Shown one piece after another: positions 25,159-33,646 of a stretch of DNA of 64,000 bases. Where the stretch lies: assembly GCA_030913385.1 (NCBI GenBank), contig CP133159.1, positions 2,626,584 through 2,690,583 on the forward strand. Direction: 5' to 3'. Source of the DNA: Cytophagaceae bacterium ABcell3. GTDB taxonomy: Bacteria; Bacteroidota; Bacteroidia; Cytophagales; Cytophagaceae. A program made the translations under genes and the position numbers. Under the pieces are notes generated by a model that was not told where the DNA came from, did not search any database, and saw only the letters and a list, made by a program, of their open reading frames with translations. The stretch's first letter is position 1; every line of letters starts with the position of its first letter.

Positions 25159-25596
25159 TTAGTTAGAGCTTACCTGATTGTACTTCGGTTTAGGAGGGAA
25201 GCCTTGCAGATCCATTTCGCCAATCCATTTGAAGAATTCTGTAAGGTCTTCGATTTCTTCATCAGTAAAGTCGTATTGAATCATTTTTCTCTGACCAGGG
25301 TACATGGCTTGAGGGTCTTTCATAAAGACTTTGATCCAGACCGGCCCGCGCCTGTCATAAACTTTGGTCAATTCCGGAGCATAGTAAGCGCCTTCCCCAA
25401 GAATGGTATGGCAACCCATACAATTGTTCTCATCAAAGATGTGCTTGCCTCTGATTACGGCTTCGTTCATGTTTTCTTCCTTGGTCAGCTTTGGAACCTC
25501 CGACATGATGGAGTCATAGGACAGAGCAAGGAATATTGCCGAAAACAGGATTGTTCCCGACAAGAAGAAAATTCGTGCTTGGTTTTTCGATAACAT
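25159..25596 (-). CDS. norC: nitric oxide reductase cytochrome c subunit NorC
   Basis: NorC is the membrane-anchored cytochrome that passes electrons to NorB. The 145-residue protein has one N-terminal anchor (ARIFFLSGTILFSAIFLAL), the heme site CMGCH (59-63), LGEGAYYAPELTKVY and the axial-Met segment YPGQRKMIQYDFT (Met105), all typical of NorC. It is the first gene of norCBQD. The exact FNR-type palindrome at 25653-25664 is centred 62 bases before its ATG, which suggests activation under low oxygen or by NO. Confidence 0.98.
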   Translation of the reverse strand: MLSKNQARIFFLSGTILFSAIFLALSYDSIMSEVPKLTKEENMNEAVIRGKHIFDENNCMGCHTILGEGAYYAPELTKVYDRRGPVWIKVFMKDPQAMYPGQRKMIQYDFTDEEIEDLTEFFKWIGEMDLQGFPPKPKYNQVSSN

Positions 25597-26009
25597 GGGT
25601 TTTCTTGTTTGTTTTCTGATATAAAAGTCGGGAAAGAAAGTCTATAAACTAATGATCTAAATCATTTTACAATGATGATATTTGTCATAATAAAAAGAAA
25701 AAAATACCTTTTTATCTTTTTTATTTCTGATTTATAGTGTTATATGTACAGGGTGACTTGTATTGATAATCAGATTATTGGTGTGTTTTTCTTTAAAAAA
25801 ATAATGAAAAAAAAGGAGGGTGGTAGGATGTTTATATTTTTTAGGGAAAAGGAGGTTTGGTGAAGGTGAAAAAAATACCTTAAAAAATGATGTAAATCTT
25901 ATGTAGGTGATTTTTTTTAAATATTGTACTTATGGAAGAATTTATTATGAGGGTGATGTTGCCAAGATTCGGAAGATGATACCATAGCTCGTTTGGGTGT
26001 TTTTTTATC
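25597..26009. other. intergenic region upstream of norC
   Basis: 413 bases, very AT-rich with several A- and T-runs. It holds the exact FNR box at 25653-25664 and a one-mismatch copy, TGATgtaaATCT, at 25888-25899. No gene seen. Confidence 0.6.
25651..25666. promoter_or_regulatory. FNR-type box upstream of norCBQD
   Basis: AATGATctaaATCATT, a perfect 6-bp inverted repeat around N4, with the TGAT-N4-ATCA core at 25653-25664. It is 62 bases before the norC ATG, the distance also seen before the lipid operon, the cytochrome-nadA-nadB operon and hemG. Confidence 0.75.
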
Positions 26010-26468
26010 TTAAGTACCTTGGTGTTTCTTCTCTTTACTTTTTTTAGAAAGGGTCATTTTATCACTTCGTGTGAGGTTTTTTATAAATTCTACCTTTCTA
26101 AAACGCAATGCGCTCCAGTCTTCATTAATGACAACTTGCCTAACAGCTTCCAAGTCATATTCCCCCATTGATTGCCAGCCTGAGTCTCGGTTAAACTCAC
26201 ATTTATATTTTTTTGAAGATGCTTTAGGGTAGCATACCCAAAAGATAGTATCACCTTTTAGTTGTGGAGCTACTTCCTTAATGATGTTATTAGGCTCGTT
26301 TTGTTTTGTGGCAAACCCTATGGCGAATTCAATGTTTTTGGCTGCCTTTCGGTGGACTTCAGCTTTTTCGGAAATGGATTTTATGTTTTCTTCAAAGGAC
26401 TCAGGGGCATTTATTATAAATACTTTGCTTTGCTCTTTGTAATTGAGTTTTTTAAAAATTGGATTCAT
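26010..26468 (-). CDS. small conserved protein, DUF3052-like
   Basis: The 152-residue soluble protein has a core FWVCYPKASSKKYKCEFNR followed by GWQSMGEYDLEAVRQVVINEDWSALRFRK, then a Lys/Ser-rich tail. The tryptophan- and arginine-rich DWSALRFR end is typical of a DUF3052-like family with no known function. It is 27 bases downstream of the radical SAM gene and is the last gene of the nrdJ operon. No signal peptide or cofactor motif is visible. Family naming is from memory of the motif and is only moderately secure. Confidence 0.6.
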   Translation of the reverse strand: MNPIFKKLNYKEQSKVFIINAPESFEENIKSISEKAEVHRKAAKNIEFAIGFATKQNEPNNIIKEVAPQLKGDTIFWVCYPKASSKKYKCEFNRDSGWQSMGEYDLEAVRQVVINEDWSALRFRKVEFIKNLTRSDKMTLSKKSKEKKHQGT

Positions 26469-26495
26469 ATTTAAATTTTGTTATTTAGTTATAAG

Positions 26496-27587
26496 CTAAC
26501 GTTGCTTGTAATACAGGTGTTTGGTGTTTTCTTCCTGGACAGGTATACGGCTTCTTATATTACTATACTTACCTTTCGCTCCATTCCAAATACTTTCTAA
26601 GCTTTCTGTAGACATGTTTCCCATGGTTTTGTAATTTTCACTAGCGGCCACGACATTAAAGTCCGGTTGTAAGGTGGTTTCAAAATAGAGTCCAAATTTT
26701 CTCAGAAAAGAAGTCTGGTGTTTTGGTTTGGTTTCTAGGGGTTTAGGGGTAGTGTTTTGAATACTTCTCAAGCGTACCCTTAAGACAATACCTAGTGATT
26801 TAGCTGTTTCTTTCGCTTTTGCGATATAATGGACCGCTTTATCCTTATTGTTTTTAATTAGATGCTCTTCTTTTACTTTGGGTGAGTTGTATAAGCGACC
26901 TCCACCTACAGACAGTGAGGATATGCCATGTCGTTTACAGAAATATAGTAAGTTGGGAACGTCATGGATATTATATGAGAATACAGTTGTGTTTGCATTG
27001 AGGATTGGAGTATGCTGCTTTTTTCGCTCTTTGAGTTGGTTGAGGAACATGATGTTACTGCTTACAGTTTGTAAGTTTCCGCCAACTCTTATTTTTTTGT
27101 ACAAGTTTGGGTCTGCCGCATCCAAAGAAAAGCTAACCCACAGGCAGCCTTTGAGTAACTCATGAGAAATTTCTTGGCTTAACAAGTATCCATTGGTACA
27201 AATACAATAGGGGATTTTGAGCTCTTGAAGGAGTTTTATTGTCTTTAAAAACTGCTTATAATGTATGGGTTCTCCTCCAAACAGTTGTACCAAACATAAA
27301 TCCTTTCTGTATTTCCTTAATGTTTCTTCTAGTTTTTTATAGTCCATTTCACCAGGTCTTTTGTACTCATTGTCATCCAGCGAGCTTTTTCGGCACATAA
27401 TACAAGCGTAATTGCACTTATAGGTAAGGATTAGGATAAGCACAGGTGGTATTTTTGCTGAAGTTTTTCGACGTGTCAGAAAAGAAAAAAGGCTTATGGT
27501 TAAGAGCATAAGCCTTCGACAGGTAAGGTATGGCAAAAATGCCATAAAATACCTGACCCTTGTTCTGAAAAACATTAAGTCATACAT
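26496..27587 (-). CDS. radical SAM protein with cysteine-free SPASM-like C-terminus
   Basis: The 363-residue protein has the radical SAM cluster motif CNYACIMC (Cys58, Cys62, Cys65). It also has the GGEP-type sequence LFGGEP, a TNG turn (CICTNGYLL) and FSLDAADP of the SAM-binding barrel. The C-terminal MGNMSTESLESIWNG mirrors the end of SPASM domains, but the auxiliary-cluster cysteines that should precede it are missing (VVAAS instead of PCC). A hydrophobic basic N-terminal 45 residues may touch the membrane. Substrate unknown; SPASM relatives modify peptides. It overlaps the flavin oxidoreductase gene by one base. A terminator-like hairpin lies inside its first 110 bases. Confidence 0.82.
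   Translation of the reverse strand: MYDLMFFRTRVRYFMAFLPYLTCRRLMLLTISLFSFLTRRKTSAKIPPVLILILTYKCNYACIMCRKSSLDDNEYKRPGEMDYKKLEETLRKYRKDLCLVQLFGGEPIHYKQFLKTIKLLQELKIPYCICTNGYLLSQEISHELLKGCLWVSFSLDAADPNLYKKIRVGGNLQTVSSNIMFLNQLKERKKQHTPILNANTTVFSYNIHDVPNLLYFCKRHGISSLSVGGGRLYNSPKVKEEHLIKNNKDKAVHYIAKAKETAKSLGIVLRVRLRSIQNTTPKPLETKPKHQTSFLRKFGLYFETTLQPDFNVVAASENYKTMGNMSTESLESIWNGAKGKYSNIRSRIPVQEENTKHLYYKQR
27477..27516 (-). terminator. terminator-like hairpin inside the radical SAM coding region
   Basis: On minus, AAGGCTTATG (27516-27507) pairs perfectly with CATAAGCCTT (27498-27489) around an 8-base loop, followed by TTTTCTTTT. It has the full form of an intrinsic terminator but lies at codons about 24-33 of the gene, so it may act as an attenuator. 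Confidence 0.55.
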
Positions 27588-28990
27588 CAGTTACCTGAAA
27601 TGAAAGTATCTATAAGTTCTTTGACAGTGGGTACATTTCCATCTTTATATAGAGGGTCATGAGCAAAATTGTAGCTGTTATGTCCTGAGAATAACAACTC
27701 TTGTTCTATATCATGTCCGCAAATCAAGTTTTCTAGTGTTTTGAATATACAAAAGCTCCTTGGGTCAGCCCTACGCCCGGTTGAGTAATTCGTTTCAGGG
27801 TTTGCTGACCAGCTGCTGAATTTACATGCTGCCAGACAGCCTTTACAATTGGTCTGGTCTTTCTGTATTTCGGAAGCTTTTTCTTGGGTAACAAAAAGTA
27901 AAGTTTCATCAGGGGTTATTAACTTTTTGTTGTAGCCAGAAGCTTCCCAGCTTTGTGTTTTCAGATAATCTTTGTCACGGATATAAACCTGTGGCTTATG
28001 TTTAGAATAGAAGAAAGGAACAACAAAGCCCTCCTCTGCTTGTTCTTTATATTCTATTTGCCTTGAAGCTCTTTCCTGTAGCTCGGTCATAAATTGATTT
28101 TTTACGGCCGAAGAGTAAAATCCTGTTGAGCTATACTTGTTCAGTACGACATCACCTTTTTGCAATGAAAGAAGTTTTTCTTTCCACTGTTCCGAAATGG
28201 GACTTTCCTTTGTCAGCAAAGGTCTGGTTCCTAACTGAAAAGCTATTGGTGCAATTTCAGGGTTGTCTATCCAATCCTCAAAAGGTTTTAAGTCCCAAAC
28301 TCCTCCAGCCATAATAATAGGGACGTGTTCTCTACCCAGTTTGTTCATCGCTTTTCTCAAACTGATAATGCGGTTTATAGGCGGTTCAGGTTGTGCAGGG
28401 TTTTCTTTATTGGTCAAACCATTGTGTCCACCTGCTTTCCATGGGTCTTCGTAAACCACTCCACCAAGAAGGTCTGGCACATTTTTATATGAACGGTTCC
28501 ATAAGGCAGTAAAAGCCCGGTCGGAGGAAACGATAGGGTAGTAGTATACATTGTATTTAGCGGCAATTTCAGCCAAACGATATGGCATGCCAGCACCACA
28601 GGTGATTCCGTGGATCATGCCTTTGGTCTGTTTTAGCACCTCGTGTATGATGGTTTCTGCACCTGCTATTCCCCACAGGATGTTCATATGGATCCGACCT
28701 TTTCCGCCAGAGACTTTATATGCAGTCTTGATTTCTCTTACACTTCCGTTGATGGAGTGCTGTATAATTTCTGCGCTGCGGTCTTTACGGGTTTTTCCAG
28801 AAAATTCGAGGTGGTAATTGTTTCCTTCTTCGTCTCTTGCGGGAGGCATCACGCCAGACAATGTTCCTACGGCATCAGCGGCGGCAAAAGCCCCTGCGGT
28901 TTGCCCGTTGCTGACTCCTATTCCTTTCCCACCTTCTATAATCGGATAGACTTCGACGCCTGAGAGTTTTATTTTTTGTAGCTTTTTCAT
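27587..28990 (-). CDS. nitronate-monooxygenase-type FMN oxidoreductase with C-terminal cysteines
   Basis: The 467-residue protein is a TIM-barrel flavoenzyme of the nitronate monooxygenase/FabK superfamily. It has PIIEGGKGIGVSNGQTAGAFA at the start, GITCGAGMP, VPIIMAGGVWD with the FMN-phosphate loop, and AFQLGTRPLLT. The C-terminal third carries CKGCLAAC (about 386-393), SFCIFKTL and ICGHD, cysteines kept in the long proteobacterial subfamily and possibly ligands of an Fe-S cluster. Relatives oxidise nitronates or reduce enoyl thioesters; the substrate here is unknown. It starts two bases after bioB ends and overlaps the radical SAM gene, giving tight coupling. Confidence 0.75.
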   Translation of the reverse strand: MKKLQKIKLSGVEVYPIIEGGKGIGVSNGQTAGAFAAADAVGTLSGVMPPARDEEGNNYHLEFSGKTRKDRSAEIIQHSINGSVREIKTAYKVSGGKGRIHMNILWGIAGAETIIHEVLKQTKGMIHGITCGAGMPYRLAEIAAKYNVYYYPIVSSDRAFTALWNRSYKNVPDLLGGVVYEDPWKAGGHNGLTNKENPAQPEPPINRIISLRKAMNKLGREHVPIIMAGGVWDLKPFEDWIDNPEIAPIAFQLGTRPLLTKESPISEQWKEKLLSLQKGDVVLNKYSSTGFYSSAVKNQFMTELQERASRQIEYKEQAEEGFVVPFFYSKHKPQVYIRDKDYLKTQSWEASGYNKKLITPDETLLFVTQEKASEIQKDQTNCKGCLAACKFSSWSANPETNYSTGRRADPRSFCIFKTLENLICGHDIEQELLFSGHNSYNFAHDPLYKDGNVPTVKELIDTFISGN

Positions 28991-28992
28991 AT

Positions 28993-29961
28993 TCAGATTT
29001 GTTCTTCCGTGGTTTCAGGTTTTGCATTTTGAAATCCAAGGTTTTTAAATAATTCCTGATCTTTTGTTAATTTGGTATTTGGTGTTGTTAAAAGTTTTTC
29101 TCCGGAAAAAATTGAATTGGCTCCGGCCATAAAACAAAGAGCTTGCTCAGATTCCGACAGCGACGATCTTCCTGCGGCCAATCTGATTCTTGAAGCGGGC
29201 ATGACCATCCGCATGGTGGCAATGACCCGCAGGGTTTCCCAAATCGTTATTTTTTCTACATTCTCGAGTGGTGTTCCTTTTATGGGTACCAGTATGTTGA
29301 CCGGTACAGACTCTGGGTGAATAGGCATGGTGGCAAAAGTATGGATCATAGATATCCTGTCTTCATTACTTTCTCCTAAGCCAAGGATCCCGCCAGAGCA
29401 AATATTTATACCTGCTTCCCGAATATTTTTTAGCGTTTCCAACCTGTCCATATAGTTACGGGTCGACACTACATTTTCATAATATTCGGCGCTTGTGTCT
29501 AGGTTGTGGTTGTATGCTGTCAAACCTGCTTTTTTTAGCTTTATAGCTAATTCCTTTGAGACCATTCCAAGAGAACAGCATACTTCCATGCCCATACCGG
29601 CTATGGCTTCTACCATAGTTGTGATTTTTTCGAGATCGCGATTGTCACGCAATTCTCTCCAGGCGGCGCCCATACAAAACCTGTTCGCCCCTTTTGTTTT
29701 CGCCTCGGCAGCCGCATTGACCACTTCTTCTGTATCCAACAGTTTGTGTGGTTTTAGTGAAGTGTCGTATTTTGCTGATTGGGAGCAATATGAACAGTCT
29801 TCACTGCATCCGCCGGTTTTAATGGAGATTAATGAGCAAACCAGAATTTCTCCCGGCTTAAAATGCTGCTTGTGCACACTCACAGCCTCGCTCATTAATT
29901 CCATTAGGGGCTTATGGTATATTTTTTCTATTTCAGAAATTTTCCAGTTAGTTCTTGTCAT
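28993..29961 (-). CDS. bioB: biotin synthase BioB
   Basis: BioB inserts sulfur into dethiobiotin using SAM and two Fe-S clusters. The 322-residue protein has GGCSEDCSYCSQS with Cys52, Cys56 and Cys59 for the 4Fe-4S cluster. Later motifs are RFCMGAAWRELRDN, YNHNLDTSAEYY, CSGGILGLGES and ASRIRLAAGR; the last contains the arginine that helps hold the 2Fe-2S cluster. Length is normal. It lies 12 bases after nrdJ and before the flavin oxidoreductase gene. No other biotin genes are present, so its placement here is odd. Confidence 0.95.
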   Translation of the reverse strand: MTRTNWKISEIEKIYHKPLMELMSEAVSVHKQHFKPGEILVCSLISIKTGGCSEDCSYCSQSAKYDTSLKPHKLLDTEEVVNAAAEAKTKGANRFCMGAAWRELRDNRDLEKITTMVEAIAGMGMEVCCSLGMVSKELAIKLKKAGLTAYNHNLDTSAEYYENVVSTRNYMDRLETLKNIREAGINICSGGILGLGESNEDRISMIHTFATMPIHPESVPVNILVPIKGTPLENVEKITIWETLRVIATMRMVMPASRIRLAAGRSSLSESEQALCFMAGANSIFSGEKLLTTPNTKLTKDQELFKNLGFQNAKPETTEEQI

Positions 29962-29973
29962 AATAGTATTTGG

Positions 29974-32900
29974 TTAACTGCACCCAAGACTGTTTCCACA
30001 GTTTAAGCACTTATAGCATGTGCCGTTTCTGATAGTAATATGTCCGCATACGTCACATATGGGTGCATCACCCATCATAGAACTAAGGTATTCCTGTGTC
30101 TGGTCTGCTGCCGTTTCTGCTTTTTCTGGTATATTTGCCGGCTTTAACACCTGCGGTGAAAGCTTTGCCTTTGCCGTTGCACCGTTGTTTGAGGGTGCTT
30201 TGTCAGGTTCTATATGTAATAAATCCTTACGGTCTAGGTACTCCCAAGCTAGCATCCTAAATATGAAATCTGGTAAGGAGGTAGCAAACTTGATATAAGG
30301 CTGCCCTTCTACAGAGCCAGATGGCTCAAAGCGGGTAAAGGTGAATTTGTCCACATACTCTTCCAGCGGAACTCCATATTGAAGACCTACAGAAACAGCA
30401 ATGGCAAAACAGTTTAGCAGTGACCGATACGATGCGCCCTCTTTGTACATATCAATAAAGATTTCCCCTAAGGTGCCATCTTCATATTCTCCTGTTCGGA
30501 TAAATACCGCATGCCCACCTATTTTTGCTTTTTGGGTGAATCCGCCCCTTTTGTCTGGAAGGGTTTTTCTTACCATGACCCTAGACAACTGCTGTTTAAA
30601 TTTGGTGTCGTCTGACTCAGATAAAATTTTGTGCGCAGCTTCTAAAACAATTTCCGGCGTGAGGTTATCTACTAAGAGCGGCTCCAATGTCTGCTTTTCC
30701 TCTGTTTTTGCTTCCTCCTTTGCGGAGTCTTCTTTCTTGTCCGATGAGGTTGAAAGCGGTTGAGACATTTTGCTGCCATCGCGGTAAACTGTACAGGCTT
30801 TTAAGCCAAGCTTCCAACAGAGCTCTAGGTTTTCTTTAATTTCGTCTTCAGTTGCTTCGTTAGGGAAGTTGATGGTTTTAGAGATTGCCCCAGTAATGAA
30901 TGCTTGGGCAGCCGCCATCATTTTTATATGTGCTTTGGGTTGTAAAAAGCGGGTGCCTTTGTTACCGCATTTATTTGCGCAGTCAAATACAGGAAGGTGT
31001 TCTTTCTTTAAATATGGCGCACCCTCTAATGTCATGGTACCACAGATAAAGTTATTTGCCTCTTCTATTTGCTTGTTGGTAAAGCCAAGTGCTTGCAGTA
31101 AGTTAAAATCTGGCTTTTGGTAAATAGCTTTGTCGAAACCTAGCCGGTCCATGCACGACGCTCCCAACATACTACTTGTAAAGACGAAGTTTAGGTGAAA
31201 CGCTGATTTTAACGATGCTTCTAATGTGCTTATCTCTTCAAGGGTAAATCCTTTTTGAAGCAAGGTTTCTTTGTTAATATGGGGAGCTTTTGTGAAGCTT
31301 GCAGAACCAGTTGCATATGTTATAATGGCGTCTGCTTCGGCTTTGCTATACCCTAAAGACTTAAGCGCAGCAGGTACTGCTGAATTTATGATTTTAAAAT
31401 AGCCACCTCCAGAAAGTTTTTTGAACTTGACCAATGCAAAGTCCGGCTCAATTCCTGTTGTGTCGCAGTCCATAAGTAACCCAATAGTTCCGGTAGGTGC
31501 CAGTACAGTAGCTTGGGCATTTCTGAATCCATACTCCTGACCACTTTCTAATGCTTCGTCCCACACCTGACGGCTGGCTTTAAGAAGATAATCTGGGCAA
31601 TAATTGTTGTCAATTGCCATGGGGGTAATGCTTAGCCCCTCAAAGGTCTTACTTGCATAAGAAGCAGCCCGATGGTTTCGGAGCACCCTGAGCATATGTT
31701 TTTTATTTTCCTCATACCGCTTAAATGGCCCAAGAACGGATGCAATTTCAGCAGAAGTCTTGTAAGCCGACCCAGTCATAATTGAAGTTATAGCTCCTGC
31801 CACAGCTCTGCCCTGGTCGCTGTCATATGGAATGCCTGCCGACATCAGCAGACCACCTAAATTGGCAAACCCTAGACCCACAGGACGGTATTCGTAAGAT
31901 AGCTGGGCAATTTCTTTTGTTGGATATTGTGCCATCAATGTGGTAATTTCAAGTACGATAGTCCAGAGCTTACATACGTGCTGGAAATTTTCTACCTGAA
32001 ACTCATTGGTGGTTTCGTTCCAAAACTTTCTTAGGTTTATAGAGGCTAAGTTGCATCCGGTATTGTCCAGAAACATGTATTCTGAGCAGGGGTTGGAAGC
32101 CTTAATTGGGCCACCTTCTGGACAGGTATGCCATTGATTTATTGTTGTGTCAAACTGAACGCCGGGATCTCCACACTTCCAGGCAGCAGAAGCTATTTGG
32201 CTCCATAGTTCAGATGCTTTAATCTTATCAGTACATTCTCCGGTGCTTCTTGATTTTAATTCCCAGTCTTCTGAATTGTGGAGCGCTCTAAAAAAGCTGT
32301 CGGGAATTCTTACCGATATATTTGCATTTTGACCTGAAACAGTTTGATAAGCTTCTCCTTCATAGTCTGCCGAATATCCTGCTGCTACCAGCGCCGCGAC
32401 TTTCTTTTCTTCCTCAGGTTTCCAGTTTATTAAATCCGATACTTCAGGATGATCTAGGTCAATGCATACCATTTTGGCAGCTCTTCTTGTAGTCCCCCCA
32501 GATTTAATTGCGCCGGCGGCTCTGTCAGAAACTTTCAGAAATGACATCAGTCCAGAGGAGTATCCGCCACCAGAAAGTTTTTCATTGACTGAGCGAATGC
32601 GTGAATAATTTGTGCCGGCACCAGACCCATATTTGAATATTCTGGCTTCTTTGACCATTAAATCCATTATCCCACCTTCATTCACTAAGTCATCTTCTAC
32701 AGAAAGGATAAAGCATGCGTGGGTCTGAGGTCTTTCATAAGCCGATCCTGATGTTTTTAAAGTTTCGGTTTCAGGATCTGTATAGTAGTGGCCTTGTGAT
32801 GCGCCTTTTATACCATAGGAGCTGTGTAATCCTGTATTGAACCATTGCGGTGAGTTTGGAGCGGCCATTTGGTTTAGCAGCGAATAGGCAATTTCTTCAT

Positions 32901-33270
32901 AAAAAGCATCAGCGTCCGCTTTGCTGTTAAAATAGCCGTATTTCTCTCCCCAAGCCCTCCAGCAATTTGCCATACGGTGGACCACTTGTTTTGCAGAATG
33001 CTCGGCACCGCCCTTGCCTCCATGTTTCTCGGTAACACCCGTTTTCCTAAAGTACTTTTGGGCAAGAATGTCTGTGGCAACTTGCGACCACCCTTTAGGG
33101 ACTTCAATATTCTGCATTTCGAATACAAGTTCACCAGTAGGGTTCCTTATGGATGATTTTCGATTTTCATACGAAAAGGAATCGTATACATTTTTTCCCG
33201 GTTGGGTAAAAAATCTTTTGATTCGGATTCCTTTAGACTTGTTTTTGTGGTTGTTTGCTGTTTTTGTCAT
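29974..33270 (-). CDS. nrdJ: adenosylcobalamin-dependent (class II) ribonucleotide reductase
   Basis: NrdJ makes deoxyribonucleotides without oxygen, using a B12 radical. The 1098-residue protein has the class II landmarks: QMAAPNSPQWFNTGL (about 134-148), THACFILSVEDD with the first active cysteine, a long barrel with NPCSEYMFLDNTGCNLASINL carrying the thiyl-radical cysteine, and ATVLAPTGTIGLLMDCDTTG. It ends in a zinc-ribbon CDVCGH...CYKCLNCG that likely relays reducing power. Oxygen independence suits denitrifying growth. It is first in a five-gene operon. No cobalamin riboswitch is recognised in the 376-base leader; a one-mismatch FNR-type site is at 33388. Confidence 0.96.
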   Translation of the reverse strand: MTKTANNHKNKSKGIRIKRFFTQPGKNVYDSFSYENRKSSIRNPTGELVFEMQNIEVPKGWSQVATDILAQKYFRKTGVTEKHGGKGGAEHSAKQVVHRMANCWRAWGEKYGYFNSKADADAFYEEIAYSLLNQMAAPNSPQWFNTGLHSSYGIKGASQGHYYTDPETETLKTSGSAYERPQTHACFILSVEDDLVNEGGIMDLMVKEARIFKYGSGAGTNYSRIRSVNEKLSGGGYSSGLMSFLKVSDRAAGAIKSGGTTRRAAKMVCIDLDHPEVSDLINWKPEEEKKVAALVAAGYSADYEGEAYQTVSGQNANISVRIPDSFFRALHNSEDWELKSRSTGECTDKIKASELWSQIASAAWKCGDPGVQFDTTINQWHTCPEGGPIKASNPCSEYMFLDNTGCNLASINLRKFWNETTNEFQVENFQHVCKLWTIVLEITTLMAQYPTKEIAQLSYEYRPVGLGFANLGGLLMSAGIPYDSDQGRAVAGAITSIMTGSAYKTSAEIASVLGPFKRYEENKKHMLRVLRNHRAASYASKTFEGLSITPMAIDNNYCPDYLLKASRQVWDEALESGQEYGFRNAQATVLAPTGTIGLLMDCDTTGIEPDFALVKFKKLSGGGYFKIINSAVPAALKSLGYSKAEADAIITYATGSASFTKAPHINKETLLQKGFTLEEISTLEASLKSAFHLNFVFTSSMLGASCMDRLGFDKAIYQKPDFNLLQALGFTNKQIEEANNFICGTMTLEGAPYLKKEHLPVFDCANKCGNKGTRFLQPKAHIKMMAAAQAFITGAISKTINFPNEATEDEIKENLELCWKLGLKACTVYRDGSKMSQPLSTSSDKKEDSAKEEAKTEEKQTLEPLLVDNLTPEIVLEAAHKILSESDDTKFKQQLSRVMVRKTLPDKRGGFTQKAKIGGHAVFIRTGEYEDGTLGEIFIDMYKEGASYRSLLNCFAIAVSVGLQYGVPLEEYVDKFTFTRFEPSGSVEGQPYIKFATSLPDFIFRMLAWEYLDRKDLLHIEPDKAPSNNGATAKAKLSPQVLKPANIPEKAETAADQTQEYLSSMMGDAPICDVCGHITIRNGTCYKCLNCGNSLGCS

Positions 33271-33387
33271 AAAAAAAACCTTAGTAAATTTTTACCATAT
33301 TTTGGTTTTAAATTAGGATTAAAGGAGTTTTTTATCCTTTTCTCTGCCCATATAAACAAAGGTATCTTATTGTTTTCGACATTAAAA

Positions 33388-33399
33388 TGATCTATCTCA
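33388..33399. promoter_or_regulatory. weak FNR-type site upstream of nrdJ
   Basis: TGATctatCTCA has one mismatch to TGAT-N4-ATCA and is centred 123 bases before the nrdJ ATG. Weak on its own, but in line with the other sites. Confidence 0.3.
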
Positions 33400-33519
33400 T
33401 TGTCGGCGGGGGAAAGGGACAGTACATTTGCTAAATATAAAGCTGATCTCAGAAGTCGGTTGCCTTTTCTGACCACTGCCACACAGGTAGCTACTTCTAG
33501 TAAGCTTTATCGGTTCTGT

Positions 33520-33561
33520 TAAAAAATCTGGTTGCCCGGCAGGTGCTGATTACTGCCGGGC
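33520..33561 (-). terminator. GC-rich hairpin in the nrdJ leader, possible terminator/attenuator
   Basis: GCCCGGCAG (33534-33542) and CTGCCGGGC (33553-33561) form a perfect 9-bp stem. On minus it is followed by AACCAG and then six T, so the T-tract is displaced. It may end read-through or regulate nrdJ. Confidence 0.4.
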
Positions 33562-33646
33562 TCAGGTTTGCCTAAAGGATACTCTATTATCACATTATAA
33601 TATAATGCCTGAAGAACAGTAGCCGGTAACAATTTACCTATTCAAG

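Larger units (their letters stand above)
33271..33646. other. divergent intergenic region between nrdJ and queD
   Basis: 376 bases. It contains an FNR-type near-match at 33388-33399, a GC-rich hairpin at 33534-33561, and a perfect 7-bp inverted repeat CATTATA-A-TATAATG at 33593-33607 just before queD. A minus-strand frame of 71 codons (33267-33482) overlaps nrdJ's start and is judged non-coding. I looked for a B12 riboswitch on the nrdJ strand and did not find its box. Confidence 0.55.

Noticed and set aside
25888-25899. Second FNR box upstream of norC
   Set aside because: TGATgtaaATCT has one mismatch and lies about 300 bases from norC in A/T-run DNA; chance is likely.
33267-33482. Minus-strand frame of 71 codons overlapping the nrdJ start
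   Set aside because: Composition is unlike neighbouring proteins and it would overlap the nrdJ promoter; treated as non-coding.
33271-33646. Cobalamin riboswitch before nrdJ
   Set aside because: I searched the minus strand for the B12 box and GCCACTGT-type segment and found neither; only an isolated hairpin is present.
33520-33646. preQ1 riboswitch before queD
   Set aside because: The hairpin and downstream bases do not match the preQ1 class I or II patterns I know, so no call is made.
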